Made by a program: the position numbers and the translations under genes. A stretch of 64,000 nucleotides of DNA from Ascidiaceihabitans sp034111945 (GTDB lineage Bacteria > Pseudomonadota > Alphaproteobacteria > Rhodobacterales > Rhodobacteraceae): assembly GCA_047626725.1 (NCBI GenBank), contig JBLHSG010000018.1, positions 22,931 to 86,930 on the forward strand, in the 5' to 3' direction. Shown one piece after another: positions 1-8,295 of this stretch. Position 1 is the stretch's first letter. The number at the start of each line of letters is the position of its first letter. The notes beneath the pieces are model-generated. The model ran no database searches. It had not been told where the DNA came from and saw nothing but the letters and a program-made list of their open reading frames with translations.

Positions 1-687
1 GAGCACATCAAGCAAAACCGCGTAGACGCCAAACGCCGGCGGGTGCAGGCCGTCAATCGACATGTTTGCGGTTGGATACCCTAATTCGCGACCACGTTGT
101 TCGCCGCCAATCACGGGCCCTTCGATCCGGTGCCAGTGGCCTAGCATTGCGGCGGCATCGTCCGGGCGGGCCTCGGTTAAGGCGCGGCGGATTGCGGTGG
201 ATGAAACGGTATCGACGTCTTTGGCCAGCAGTGGGGCGATTGTCACGCCAAACCCCATTTCTGCGCCAAACGCGACCAAATCTTGGGCCCGACCTGCGCG
301 GCCTTTGCCGAAACAAAAATCAGCGCCGACAACCACATGCGCCAATCCCAAACCGTCGCAAATGACCGATTGGGCAAATTCGCGGGGGGACAGTGACGCA
401 AGGCCGGTGTTGAAATTGATTTCGTACAGGCGGTCCACGCCAATTTTTTCCAAACGGCTTGCGCGCGCTTCGGGGTTCATCAGGCGAAAGGCGGGGGCAT
501 CAGGCGCGAAGTAGGCGCGCGGATGGGGTTCAAACGTCAGGATACCCAAAGGGGCGTCGGGGGCGGCATCGCGTGCCAGATCAATGACAGATTGATGGCC
601 CAGATGGACGCCGTCAAAATTACCAATGGCCACGCTTGCGCCGCGGTCCTGGTCTTCGACAAACTGATAATCACGAATAATGCGCAT
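1..687 (-). CDS. ribF: Bifunctional riboflavin kinase/FAD synthetase, C-terminus cut by window edge
   Basis: Converts riboflavin to FMN and FMN to FAD in the cytoplasm. Read from the ATG at 687 down to base 1, the frame stays open for 229 codons and runs off the window, so it is truncated by the edge and not broken. The N-terminal nucleotidyltransferase domain shows GNFDGVHLGH near residues 22-31 and a FEPHPRAYF stretch. The C-terminal flavokinase domain begins with the GRELGYPTAN signature. RibF proteins are usually a little over 300 residues, so roughly the last quarter is missing. The gene upstream on this strand is the MaoC hydratase, about 95 bases away. Family assignment is firm. Confidence 0.93.
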   Translation of the reverse strand, partial: MRIIRDYQFVEDQDRGASVAIGNFDGVHLGHQSVIDLARDAAPDAPLGILTFEPHPRAYFAPDAPAFRLMNPEARASRLEKIGVDRLYEINFNTGLASLSPREFAQSVICDGLGLAHVVVGADFCFGKGRAGRAQDLVAFGAEMGFGVTIAPLLAKDVDTVSSTAIRRALTEARPDDAAAMLGHWHRIEGPVIGGEQRGRELGYPTANMSIDGLHPPAFGVYAVLLDVL

Positions 688-782
688 AATGCGTGCCTAA
701 CGGGGCACTGAATGGGACGCAAGAACAGCGCCACGTCTTGAGGCGAAAAAATCGAGGCGTCGGTGGAATTTGTGCGGCAGGC

Positions 783-1226
783 TTAGTCGAATTTGCGCGA
801 TGGGGCCATAACTGTGGCCTCGCCGATGACGACCTTTTTGCCATCGACCGAACAATGGCAGTCCAGTTTGACGCGGCGCTTGGAAAATTCAATATCAGTG
901 ACTTTGACCTCGGCGTAAACCAGATCACCGGGGCGCACAGGAGCCAGAAATTTCAGCGACTGGCCCATGTAGATCGTGCCGTGACCGGGCAATTGTTCAC
1001 CAATTACTGCCGAAATCAGACCCGCTGTCAGCATCCCGTGGGCAATGCGCCCTTCAAAGATGGTGTCGTTGGCGTAATCATCATCCAGATGCACCGGATT
1101 GCGATCCGTGCTGATTTCCGCGAATTTTTCGATATCTTCGTCAGTCACAACTTTGCGCAAGTAACGTGTCATGCCCATTTCGATGTCTTCGATGCAGATT
1201 GTGCCGCGCGGTAGATTGTCCAACAT
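783..1226 (-). CDS. MaoC family (R)-specific enoyl-CoA hydratase-like protein
   Basis: A 147-residue single hot-dog domain protein. The hydratase 2 motif is visible as STDRNPVHLDDDYA at about residues 39-52, with D41 and H46 as the expected catalytic pair. The length fits PhaJ-type and FAS II-like hydratases that hydrate trans-2-enoyl-CoA to (R)-3-hydroxyacyl-CoA in the cytoplasm. The exact acyl chain range cannot be read from the sequence, and no PHA genes are present in the window to tie it to polyester synthesis. It lies between ribF and the HAD hydrolase on the same strand with no tight spacing, so it is probably its own unit. Alternative: another MaoC dehydratase. Confidence 0.88.
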   Translation of the reverse strand: MLDNLPRGTICIEDIEMGMTRYLRKVVTDEDIEKFAEISTDRNPVHLDDDYANDTIFEGRIAHGMLTAGLISAVIGEQLPGHGTIYMGQSLKFLAPVRPGDLVYAEVKVTDIEFSKRRVKLDCHCSVDGKKVVIGEATVMAPSRKFD

Positions 1227-1316
1227 TTCACGTCCCGGTAATTTTCAACAAGGTGCCGCAAGGGCATTTGAAACTTTATTACTTTGCACGCGCAGAAATT
1301 CCAAGCAAAAACTGGG

Positions 1317-2189
1317 TCAGCGTAGGTGCCCTATTGTGAACGTCGGATTGGATTTTTCTGCATCTAAATAGGCGCTTAGCAATTCAGGGTCTGGTTGATG
1401 CGTGGTTTTAGTTTCTGCAGCCGCCAGTCCGCCCGAGATAAACAAAGAATCAATGTCTTCACCCATGGCCCCTTGGATGTCGGTCAGAACGCCGTCGCCG
1501 ATCGCCAAAATCGACGCGTTCGGAACGTCTGCGCCCAAGTTAAACAAGCGGCGGCGTGCCAGATCGTAAATCGGGGGATGGGGTTTGCCAAAATACAGGC
1601 TTTCGCCGCCCATTTCGGTGTACAATTGCGCCAACGCACCGGCGCACCATTCGCGCACATCGCCGCGATCCACAACAATATCAGGATTGGCGCACAGCAG
1701 TTTCAGGCCCATTTGTTTGGCCATCAAAAACTGCGGGCGCATCACGCTGGGGTCCGCTTGCGGGTCAACGGGGCCCATGCAGACGATCCCTTCGGCCTGA
1801 TCCAGCGGTACTTGGGTGACGGTGATCGGGTCGGCGACGATTTCGATTGGATCAAAAATTGCCTGATCGTGGGGTTGCCCGATGAACCAGACCTTTGATC
1901 CCACAGTTCCACGAAACAAAGCAGATCGTGCGCTGTCACCGGAACTGGCGATATCGTCCCAGCAATCGCGGGCCACACCAAAGGTTTCTAACTGCGTTTC
2001 AACGTTTGCGCGCGGACGAGGGGAATTGGTGACCAAAATCACTTTGCCGCCGGTTTTGCGGTAGTCCTGCAAGGCGCTCACTGCGGATGGGATTGCTGCG
2101 ACGCCGTTGTGCACACACCCCCAAAGGTCGACAAACAGCGCATCGTAGCGTGCGGAAATTTCGGACAAGGCAGTGATGATCTGGGTCAT
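1317..2189 (-). CDS. HAD-superfamily subfamily IIA hydrolase (TIGR01459-like)
   Basis: A 290-residue NagD-like phosphatase of unknown substrate. The first HAD motif is DALFVDLWGCVHNG near residue 15, the second is VTNSP, and the final acidic motif is IGDGVLTDIQGA, the order expected for subfamily IIA. I chose the ATG at 2189 over the upstream in-frame start at 2261 because the protein then opens directly into the conserved MTQIITALSEI segment and a GAAAG stretch lies 7 bases ahead. It is divergent from groES, whose promoter lies just upstream. In Rhodobacterales this family is annotated only as a HAD hydrolase, and nothing here narrows the substrate. Confidence 0.88.
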   Translation of the reverse strand: MTQIITALSEISARYDALFVDLWGCVHNGVAAIPSAVSALQDYRKTGGKVILVTNSPRPRANVETQLETFGVARDCWDDIASSGDSARSALFRGTVGSKVWFIGQPHDQAIFDPIEIVADPITVTQVPLDQAEGIVCMGPVDPQADPSVMRPQFLMAKQMGLKLLCANPDIVVDRGDVREWCAGALAQLYTEMGGESLYFGKPHPPIYDLARRRLFNLGADVPNASILAIGDGVLTDIQGAMGEDIDSLFISGGLAAAETKTTHQPDPELLSAYLDAEKSNPTFTIGHLR

Positions 2190-2347
2190 GATTTTGCTTT
2201 CGAAAAACGCGTTAATCTGTCTGTAACGGGTTGCGACGGGATGGTTAAGGCCGCAGGCCAAAGAAAAAATGCACTCAACCGTGCCTTAGAGGCGTGGCCC
2301 TGCACGCAGGCTGTTTCAAATTGGCCCAATTTTTGATTTCGCGCCTG

Positions 2348-2376
2348 TTGACTCTGACGGGGTCACTGCCTAGCTA
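2348..2376 (+). promoter_or_regulatory. Sigma-70-type promoter of groESL
   Basis: A -35 hexamer TTGACT (2348-2353) and a -10-like TAGCTA (2371-2376) are separated by 17 bases. A start of transcription would fall around 2383, placing the CIRCE element at the very 5' end of the message, the usual arrangement for HrcA control. The boxes are read by eye and the start is not mapped. Confidence 0.6.
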
Positions 2377-2379
2377 CAC

Positions 2380-2414
2380 ATCGTTAGCACTCGCTAGGCT
2401 TGAGTGCTAACGAT
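2380..2414 (+). promoter_or_regulatory. CIRCE operator (HrcA binding site) of groESL, extended palindrome
   Basis: TTAGCACTC (2384-2392), nine bases, then GAGTGCTAA (2402-2410) is an exact match to the CIRCE consensus. The palindrome extends four bases on each side (ATCG and CGAT), giving perfect 13-base arms from 2380 to 2414. HrcA is known to repress groESL through this element in many bacteria including alphaproteobacteria. hrcA itself is not in the window. Confidence 0.97.
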
Positions 2415-2465
2415 CCCGACCTCGGGGTCAATATCGGAAACTTTGAGCCTTAAGGAGCTTCAGAG

Positions 2466-2753
2466 ATGGCATTAAAACCGCTTCATGATCGCGTGCTGGT
2501 TCGCCGCACCGAAGGCGACGAAAAAACTGCTGGCGGGTTGTACATCCCCGAAAGCGCAAAAGAAAAACCAAGCGAAGGCGAAGTTGTTTCAACTGGCCCG
2601 GGCGCACGTAAAGACAGCGGCGAGCTGATCGAAATGGGCGTAAAAGCTGGCGACACAATCTTGTTTGGCAAATGGTCCGGCACAGAAGTCACCGTTGAAG
2701 GCGAAGAGCTTTTGATGATGAAAGAATCCGACATCATGGGCATCATCGAATAA
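2466..2753 (+). CDS. groES: Co-chaperonin GroES
   Basis: The 95-residue lid subunit of the GroEL chaperonin in the cytoplasm. It opens with MALKPLHDRVLVRR, carries the mobile loop region around residues 17-33 (EGDEKTAGGLYIPESAKEK) and ends with the GIIE-type tail, all typical, and the length is standard. An AAGGAG ribosome site sits 10 bases ahead of the ATG. groEL follows after 77 bases in the same operon, and the CIRCE operator and promoter lie about 55-120 bases upstream. Its codon use is biased toward a few codons, as expected for a highly expressed gene. Identity is secure. Confidence 0.98.
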   Translation: MALKPLHDRVLVRRTEGDEKTAGGLYIPESAKEKPSEGEVVSTGPGARKDSGELIEMGVKAGDTILFGKWSGTEVTVEGEELLMMKESDIMGIIE

Positions 2754-2830
2754 GCGATCGCGCTTGCTTGATACGGGTGCACTGCGGTGCGCCTTTCCCA
2801 ATTTTCTGAATACTCTTAAGGAGAAAACAC

Positions 2831-4471
2831 ATGGCTGCTAAGGACGTAAAGTTCGGCACAGACGCCCGCAACCGGATGCTTAACGGCGTTAACATCCTTG
2901 CGGATGCCGTCAAAGTAACACTGGGCCCAAAGGGTCGTAACGTGGTTCTGGATAAATCTTTCGGCGCACCGCGCATCACCAAAGATGGTGTATCCGTGGC
3001 GAAAGAAATCGAACTCGAAGACAAGTTCGAAAACATGGGCGCACAAATGGTTAAGGAAGTTGCTTCCCGGACCAATGACGAAGCTGGCGACGGTACAACA
3101 ACCGCCACAGTTTTGGCCCAAGCGATCGTAAAAGAGGGCATGAAGTCGGTAGCGGCTGGCATGAACCCAATGGATCTGAAGCGCGGCATCGATCTGGCAA
3201 CAAAGACTGTTGTTGAAGCGATCAAAGCAGCGTCACGTGAAGTTAAAGACAGCGACGAAGTTGCACAAGTCGGCACAATCTCTGCCAACGGTGAAGCAGA
3301 CATCGGTCAGCAAATCGCAGACGCAATGCAAAAAGTCGGTAACGAAGGCGTTATCACTGTTGAAGAGAACAAAGGTCTGGAAACAGAAACCGATGTTGTT
3401 GAAGGCATGCAATTCGACCGCGGCTACCTGTCACCTTACTTTGTCACAAACGCTGACAAAATGACGGTTGAACTCGAAGACTGCATGATCTTGCTGCACG
3501 AGAAGAAGCTTTCTTCTTTGCAGTCCATGGTGCCGTTGCTCGAGCAAGTGATCCAGTCGCAAAAGCCACTGATGATCATTGCCGAAGACGTTGAAGGCGA
3601 AGCGCTTGCAACTTTGGTTGTGAACAAATTGCGTGGCGGTCTGAAAATCTCAGCAGTCAAAGCACCTGGTTTCGGCGATCGTCGCAAAGCCATGTTGCAA
3701 GACATTGCTATCCTGACAGGCGGTCAAGTGATCTCCGAAGATTTGGGCATGAAGCTTGAATCCGTCACGATGGACATGCTGGGCACAGCCAAGCGTATCA
3801 ACATCACCAAAGATGAAACAACAATCATCGACGGTGCTGGTTCTTCTGCAGAAATCGAAGCGCGCGTGACACAAATCCGTCAGCAAATCGAAGAAACAGA
3901 CAGCGACTATGATCGTGAAAAACTGCAAGAACGTGTTGCCAAATTGGCAGGCGGCGTTGCTGTTATCCGCGTTGGTGGCATGACTGAAACCGAAGTTAAA
4001 GAACGCAAAGACCGCGTTGACGATGCATTGAACGCGACACGTGCCGCTGTTCAAGAAGGTATCGTTGTCGGTGGTGGTGTTGCTCTCGTTCAAGCCGCTA
4101 AAAAGCTTGAAGGCCTTTCCGGCGCAAACAGCGACCAAGACGTTGGTATTTCGATCGTGCGTAAAGCAATCGAAGCGCCATTGCGTCAGATCGCTGAAAA
4201 CGCTGGTGTTGACGGCGCTGTTGTTGCGGGCAAAATCCGCGAGAGCGACGACCTGACATTCGGCTTTAACGCTCAAACCGAAGAATATGGCGACATGTTC
4301 AAATTCGGCGTGATCGACCCGGCCAAAGTTGTGCGTACAGCCTTGCAAGATGCGGCATCCGTCGCATCCCTGCTGATCACAACCGAAGCAATGGTTGCTG
4401 ATCGTCCTGCCAAAGACGGCGGCGGCGGACCAGCAATGCCTGACATGGGCGGCATGGGCGGCATGATGTAA
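2831..4471 (+). CDS. groEL: 60 kDa chaperonin GroEL
   Basis: A 546-residue ATP-driven folding chaperonin of standard length. The start MAAKDVKFG, the nucleotide-binding GDGTTT at residues 86-91, the apical KAPGFGDRRKAML segment and the C-terminal GGM repeat (GGMGGMM) are all present. A GGAGAAAACAC ribosome site precedes the ATG. It is the second gene of the CIRCE-controlled groESL operon and is followed by a strong terminator. The gene shows strong codon bias (frequent GTT, GAA and AAA) compared with its neighbours, consistent with high expression. Rhodobacterales often carry more than one groEL; nothing here says which copy this is. Confidence 0.99.
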   Translation: MAAKDVKFGTDARNRMLNGVNILADAVKVTLGPKGRNVVLDKSFGAPRITKDGVSVAKEIELEDKFENMGAQMVKEVASRTNDEAGDGTTTATVLAQAIVKEGMKSVAAGMNPMDLKRGIDLATKTVVEAIKAASREVKDSDEVAQVGTISANGEADIGQQIADAMQKVGNEGVITVEENKGLETETDVVEGMQFDRGYLSPYFVTNADKMTVELEDCMILLHEKKLSSLQSMVPLLEQVIQSQKPLMIIAEDVEGEALATLVVNKLRGGLKISAVKAPGFGDRRKAMLQDIAILTGGQVISEDLGMKLESVTMDMLGTAKRINITKDETTIIDGAGSSAEIEARVTQIRQQIEETDSDYDREKLQERVAKLAGGVAVIRVGGMTETEVKERKDRVDDALNATRAAVQEGIVVGGGVALVQAAKKLEGLSGANSDQDVGISIVRKAIEAPLRQIAENAGVDGAVVAGKIRESDDLTFGFNAQTEEYGDMFKFGVIDPAKVVRTALQDAASVASLLITTEAMVADRPAKDGGGGPAMPDMGGMGGMM

Positions 4472-4515
4472 GAACGGTTTTCCTTCGGGAAACCTTCTGT
4501 ATCAAGTTGAACGAG

Positions 4516-4541
4516 GGGGCTGCCTACGGGTGGCCCCTTTT
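4516..4541 (+). terminator. Rho-independent terminator of groESL with UACG tetraloop
   Basis: GGGGCTGCC (4516-4524), loop TACG, then GGTGGCCCC (4529-4537) form a nine-pair stem with two G-U pairs, followed by TTTT. A UNCG-class tetraloop gives extra stability. A smaller hairpin, GGTTTTCC-TTCG-GGAAACC at about 4476-4494, precedes it. Confidence 0.88.
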
Positions 4542-4641
4542 GCTATGCTGGTGTTGGCCGTTTCAATGGTGCGGGTCTGTTTGAAATCGGGCGCGGTCTG
4601 TCACGATCCAAATTTTTCCAACGACTGAATGTGAAAATCCT

Positions 4642-5133
4642 ATGCTTGAATTCCCAGATCACATGCGCCCGATGAAACCGGGCGAAGAGGAGGCGGTTGA
4701 CGCCCTGTTGCGCGCGGCATTTGACGGTGCTGATGAGGCAAATCTGGTGCGCGATTTGCGCAAATCCGGTGAGATTGCTGGCGAAACGGTACTGCCAATG
4801 GGCGACCGGATCGTTGGCTATTACGCGTTGTCCAAAATGACCGCGCCCAAGGGGTGGTTGTGCCTTGCGCCAGTTGCGATTGCGCCAGACGTTCAAGGGC
4901 GAAATTATGGTCTGCGCATGATGGGGATGTTGTGCGAATGGGCGAAACGCAGCACGCAAACGGTTGTCGTTTTGGGGGCTGTGCCGTTTTACGAGCGGGC
5001 CGGATTTTCAAAGGCGCAGGCGGACAACCTGACCACGCCTTACCCGATTGATCACACAATGATTGTTGGTCACGGTAAAAATGCGCCTGCTGAAACATTG
5101 GTGTATTCCAAACCTTTTGCACGCATGGATTAG
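4642..5133 (+). CDS. GNAT family N-acetyltransferase (YhbS-like)
   Basis: A 163-residue predicted acetyl-CoA-dependent acetyltransferase. The acetyl-CoA binding region is seen as APVAIAPDVQGRNYGLRMM near residues 73-92, with the Q/RxxGxG/A-like loop, followed by VVLGAVPFYERAGF, the typical end of motif B. This is the layout of COG3153 (YhbS). The substrate cannot be inferred. It is a single gene between the groESL terminator and a convergent gene. The intergenic stretch after it holds one copy of a palindromic repeat also found at 7286. The start is the first in-frame ATG before the conserved fold. Confidence 0.82.
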   Translation: MLEFPDHMRPMKPGEEEAVDALLRAAFDGADEANLVRDLRKSGEIAGETVLPMGDRIVGYYALSKMTAPKGWLCLAPVAIAPDVQGRNYGLRMMGMLCEWAKRSTQTVVVLGAVPFYERAGFSKAQADNLTTPYPIDHTMIVGHGKNAPAETLVYSKPFARMD

Positions 5134-5143
5134 CGACGCGGCT

Positions 5144-5166
5144 GTGCGCGACACGCGCACCTTACC
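5144..5166 (+). repeat. Dispersed palindromic repeat, copy 1
   Basis: GTGCGCG-ACA-CGCGCAC followed by CTTACC. The same 23 bases recur exactly at 7286-7308. This copy lies between convergent genes (GNAT protein and DUF2161 protein), so it could act as a hairpin at the ends of their messages. It lacks a T-run. Confidence 0.75.
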
Positions 5167-5170
5167 GGGG

Positions 5171-5860
5171 TTATCCGCCCAATACGGCGTCGGTTTGCGC
5201 GACCGCTTCTGCCCCTTTGGGTGTTAGGCCGTACACGCCTTTTTCGACCTTTTCGAACCAGCCATAATGGTCAGATCGCATCATGGTTGTTGCCCGTTCT
5301 ACGCCTGTTGCATGCGCGACATCGGCCCCTTTGCTGGCCCCGATTTCAAACAAATACAATGCCAGTTTCAAGGCATCCTGACGATAGGCCGTGACCAATC
5401 CACTGCGCGTTTGGCCGCCATCGTTCGGATCACCGACGCGGCGGGCAAATTCCTTGAGCAACTGGCCTTCGCGTTTTTTGTTTTTGCGCGGAACATACGG
5501 CGTCGGATCGCAATGGACCTGCACCAACGCGTCACGCAGCCGAACGGTGAGTAACCCAATGCCCAAACGGCGCGACAGCTTGATCATATTCTTGAGCGAC
5601 TTTTGAAACGGTTTTCCAGTGCCGTTGGCGACGGCCATATAAACATCGTCGGTGACGCCTAATCGGGCCACGCATTGATGCACCAGCGTTAGGGAAAACC
5701 CCAGTTTCAGTTCGATAATCACCGGCGGTTCAGCGCCACGGATCGCAACAACATCGGCAGCGCCGACTTCGGATTTCACGACGTAACCCTGTTCCTCAAG
5801 GAACCCTTTGACGGGCCCATACAGGTCGGTTTCGCGTGGTTTGGTTTTGGCGGCGCTCAT
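5171..5860 (-). CDS. DUF2161 family protein with PD-(D/E)XK-like core
   Basis: A 229-residue protein matching DUF2161 (COG5482), known only as a putative PD-(D/E)XK-type phosphodiesterase. The N-terminal part reads GAADVVAIRG then PVIIELKLG, that is D...ELK, the catalytic pattern of the restriction-endonuclease-like fold, preceded by a helix with a conserved Glu near residue 10. The C-terminal 80 residues (from about SGLVTAYRQ) look like a winged-helix domain. It is divergent from the YjbR-like gene, 53 bases away. No methylase or other restriction partner is near, so I infer a nuclease fold without assigning a role. Confidence 0.8.
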   Translation of the reverse strand: MSAAKTKPRETDLYGPVKGFLEEQGYVVKSEVGAADVVAIRGAEPPVIIELKLGFSLTLVHQCVARLGVTDDVYMAVANGTGKPFQKSLKNMIKLSRRLGIGLLTVRLRDALVQVHCDPTPYVPRKNKKREGQLLKEFARRVGDPNDGGQTRSGLVTAYRQDALKLALYLFEIGASKGADVAHATGVERATTMMRSDHYGWFEKVEKGVYGLTPKGAEAVAQTDAVLGG

Positions 5861-5913
5861 GCTTTGAATTTAACAGTATTTGCGTAACTTGCCCAAGGGC
5901 CTAAAGTGCACAA

Positions 5914-6267
5914 ATGACTCGTGATGAATTTAACGACTTTTGCAAAAGCCTGCCGCAAACCACGCATGTTGTGCAGTGGGGCAATTCCGACGTGTGGAAA
6001 GTCGCCGGTAAACTGTTTGCCCTGTGCGGCTGGGCAGAAGAAGAGGCGGCATTCACATTCAAGGTCACGCCGATGGCCTTCGAAATCCTACCCGACATCG
6101 AAGGCGTGCGCCCCGCGCCCTATCTGGCCTCGCGCGGGATGAAATGGGTGCAACACTACAAATCACCCGGTTTGTCGGACACAGAATTACGCAATCACAT
6201 CACCTATTCCTACGACATGATCGTGGCCGCCTTGACTAAGAAGAAACGCGCAGAGCTGAACCTGTGA
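5914..6267 (+). CDS. MmcQ/YjbR family DNA-binding protein
   Basis: A 117-residue protein of the YjbR (CyaY-like fold) family. It opens with MTRDEFNDFCKSLPQTTHVVQWGNSDVWKV, a typical YjbR N-terminus, and has the SPGLSDTELRNHITYSYDMIVAAL tail. Members bind DNA weakly in vitro and have no settled role. The length is standard. It is divergent from the DUF2161 gene and lies 89 bases before the pyrophosphatase. The ATG at 5914 is the only start that keeps the conserved N-terminus. Confidence 0.88.
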   Translation: MTRDEFNDFCKSLPQTTHVVQWGNSDVWKVAGKLFALCGWAEEEAAFTFKVTPMAFEILPDIEGVRPAPYLASRGMKWVQHYKSPGLSDTELRNHITYSYDMIVAALTKKKRAELNL

Positions 6268-6356
6268 CACAATGGCGCGCGCGCGATGGTGACAAGTGCG
6301 GATTGCCAGCCTATAAGGCGCGAAAATCCCTTTGTTAGACTGACAGGAATATCGTC

Positions 6357-7277
6357 ATGACCACGCTTGTTTTCGGCCACAAATCCCCAGACACAGACAG
6401 CACCGGAAGCCCGATCATCTGGGCGTGGTACCTGAATGAAATCAAAGGGGTAGCCGCGAAACCTGTTTTGCTGGGCGAGCCAAACACCGAAGCCGCATTT
6501 GTTTTGACACGCTGGAATCTGGACAAGCCAGAGATCGTTAGCGAGGTTGCCGATGGCACATCCGTTGTGATTGTGGACACGAATAACCCTGCCGAATTGC
6601 CCGCCAATATCAACGCGTGCGACATCACCGCGATCATCGATCACCACAAATTGGTTGGCGGTCTGGAAACAGCAGGCCCAATCGATATTCGCATCGAACC
6701 GTTGGCGTGTACGGCCACGATCATGTGGAAAATGATCGGCAAAGATATGGCGCAAATGCCGACAAACGTAAAAGGCGCGATGCTGTCGTGCATCTTGTCT
6801 GACACGCTGGAATTCCGGTCTCCGACCACAACACAAGAAGACAAAGCGATCGCGCATGAATTGGCCAAAGATCTGGGCATCGACATCGCGGCCTACGCGG
6901 CTGAAATGTTCGAAGCGAAATCTGACGTCTCCGAATTTTCGGACGCTGAATTGTTGCGGATGGATTCCAAAGAATTCACCGTAGATGGCAAGCAATTACG
7001 CGTGTCGGTTCTGGAAACAACAGCGCCAAAAATCGTTCTGGACCGCAAGGTTAGCTTGATGGCGTCCATGACTGACGTGGCAAAAGAAGACGGCGCTGAT
7101 CAGGTGTTGTTGTTTGTCGTCGACATCCTGAACGAAGAAGCGACGCTGCTGATCCCGAATGATTTTGTGAAAACCGTTGCCGAGAAAAGCTTTGGCGCAA
7201 CAGTTTCAGGTGACACAGTTGTATTGCCAGGCATCATGAGCCGCAAAAAGCAGATCATCCCGAACCTAAAGGTCTAA
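6357..7277 (+). CDS. ppaC: Manganese-dependent inorganic pyrophosphatase (family II, DHH)
   Basis: Hydrolyses pyrophosphate in the cytoplasm. It is 306 residues long, as usual for family II without CBS domains. The metal-site motifs appear in order: GHKSPDTDS at 7-15, VIVDTN with D74, the DHH triad at 95-97, and the C-terminal SRKKQ substrate motif at 295-299. An AGGAAT ribosome site precedes the ATG. Family II enzymes work with Mn or Co and are known to be faster than family I enzymes. It stands alone, followed by a palindromic repeat, with an EamA gene downstream. Confidence is high. Confidence 0.95.
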   Translation: MTTLVFGHKSPDTDSTGSPIIWAWYLNEIKGVAAKPVLLGEPNTEAAFVLTRWNLDKPEIVSEVADGTSVVIVDTNNPAELPANINACDITAIIDHHKLVGGLETAGPIDIRIEPLACTATIMWKMIGKDMAQMPTNVKGAMLSCILSDTLEFRSPTTTQEDKAIAHELAKDLGIDIAAYAAEMFEAKSDVSEFSDAELLRMDSKEFTVDGKQLRVSVLETTAPKIVLDRKVSLMASMTDVAKEDGADQVLLFVVDILNEEATLLIPNDFVKTVAEKSFGATVSGDTVVLPGIMSRKKQIIPNLKV

Positions 7278-7285
7278 CGGTGAGG

Positions 7286-7308
7286 GTGCGCGACACGCGC
7301 ACCTTACC
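7286..7308 (+). repeat. Dispersed palindromic repeat, copy 2
   Basis: Identical over 23 bases to 5144-5166: GTGCGCG-ACA-CGCGCAC followed by CTTACC. Here one more pair (G7285 with C7303) extends the palindrome to eight pairs. It lies just past the ppaC stop codon. No T-run follows. Confidence 0.75.
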
Positions 7309-7391
7309 AAATGTCGTGAAAGTTATCTGGCGTGATGCGCATGTGTAAGGTGGTCCTTGGCCCACCCGACGTTTGCGCCTAAAGGAACGCT

Positions 7392-8228
7392 ATGCGTTTG
7401 ATCCTTTTGACCATCCTGACCATGCTGGCTTTCGCCTCCAATTCTGTCCTGAACCGGATGGCAGTTGGCGGCGGGCACATAGACGCGGCCAGTTTTGCCG
7501 CCGTGCGCATGTTTGCAGGTGCTGCTGCACTGTCATTGATTTTGATGGTGCGCGGCGGGTCGTTCCCACTGTTTCACAAGTCGCGGATCATCGGCACGCT
7601 GAGCTTGGCGGCCTACATGATTGGCTTTTCGCTGGCCTACATTACCCTTGATGCAGGGCTTGGCGCGTTGATCCTATTTGGCGTTGTGCAGGTCGCGATG
7701 TTCGTTTGGAGCGCGATGACAGGCACGCGTCCCACGCCGCGCCAAATCTGTGGCGCAAGCATTGCATTTGCTGGATTGGCCGTCGCCTTGTGGCCGGCGA
7801 ACGGCAGCACGACAGACCCTATAGGTGCTGCGTTAATGGTGATCGCAGGCTTAGGGTGGGCCGCGTACACACTGGCAGGGCGTGGGGCCACCAAACCGCT
7901 GGCGTCTACTGGCGCTAACTTTATTCTGGCCGCGCCTTTGATGTTGTTGCCGCTGATCGGTCAGGATTTGCATTTCAGCACACAGGGCATCGCGCTGGCC
8001 ATCGTGGCAGGCGCTGTGACCTCGGGCCTCGGCTATGCGCTTTGGTATTCGGTTTTGCCGCATATGCAGTCAAGCACCGCCGCCGTCGTGCAGCTAAGCG
8101 TACCGATCATTGCGATCGCCGCTGGTGCGGTTCTGCTTGGCGAAACGGTCACTTTGGTTATTGGTCTTGCAGCCGTTTTGGTTGTTGGCGGGATCGCTTT
8201 GGCCGTGACGTCAAAACCTGCGCGATGA
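7392..8228 (+). CDS. DMT superfamily transporter (EamA family)
   Basis: A 278-residue inner membrane protein with about ten hydrophobic segments in two five-helix EamA repeats, starting with MRLILLTILTMLAFASNSVLNRMAVGG. The second repeat opens with LASTGANFILAAPLMLLP and ends in VIGLAAVLVVGGIALAV. The family exports or imports amino acids, nucleosides and other metabolites, and the substrate is not predictable. A good AAAGGA ribosome site lies 5 bases before the ATG. Its neighbours (ppaC upstream, a secreted hydrolase 67 bases downstream) do not point to a substrate. A second EamA gene lies at 57068. Confidence 0.88.
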   Translation: MRLILLTILTMLAFASNSVLNRMAVGGGHIDAASFAAVRMFAGAAALSLILMVRGGSFPLFHKSRIIGTLSLAAYMIGFSLAYITLDAGLGALILFGVVQVAMFVWSAMTGTRPTPRQICGASIAFAGLAVALWPANGSTTDPIGAALMVIAGLGWAAYTLAGRGATKPLASTGANFILAAPLMLLPLIGQDLHFSTQGIALAIVAGAVTSGLGYALWYSVLPHMQSSTAAVVQLSVPIIAIAAGAVLLGETVTLVIGLAAVLVVGGIALAVTSKPAR

Positions 8229-8295
8229 ACACGTTCGCAATATTTGCGCGACTTGCCCATTCCATCCCATGCCTGAACCCCTTATCTGACAGATC

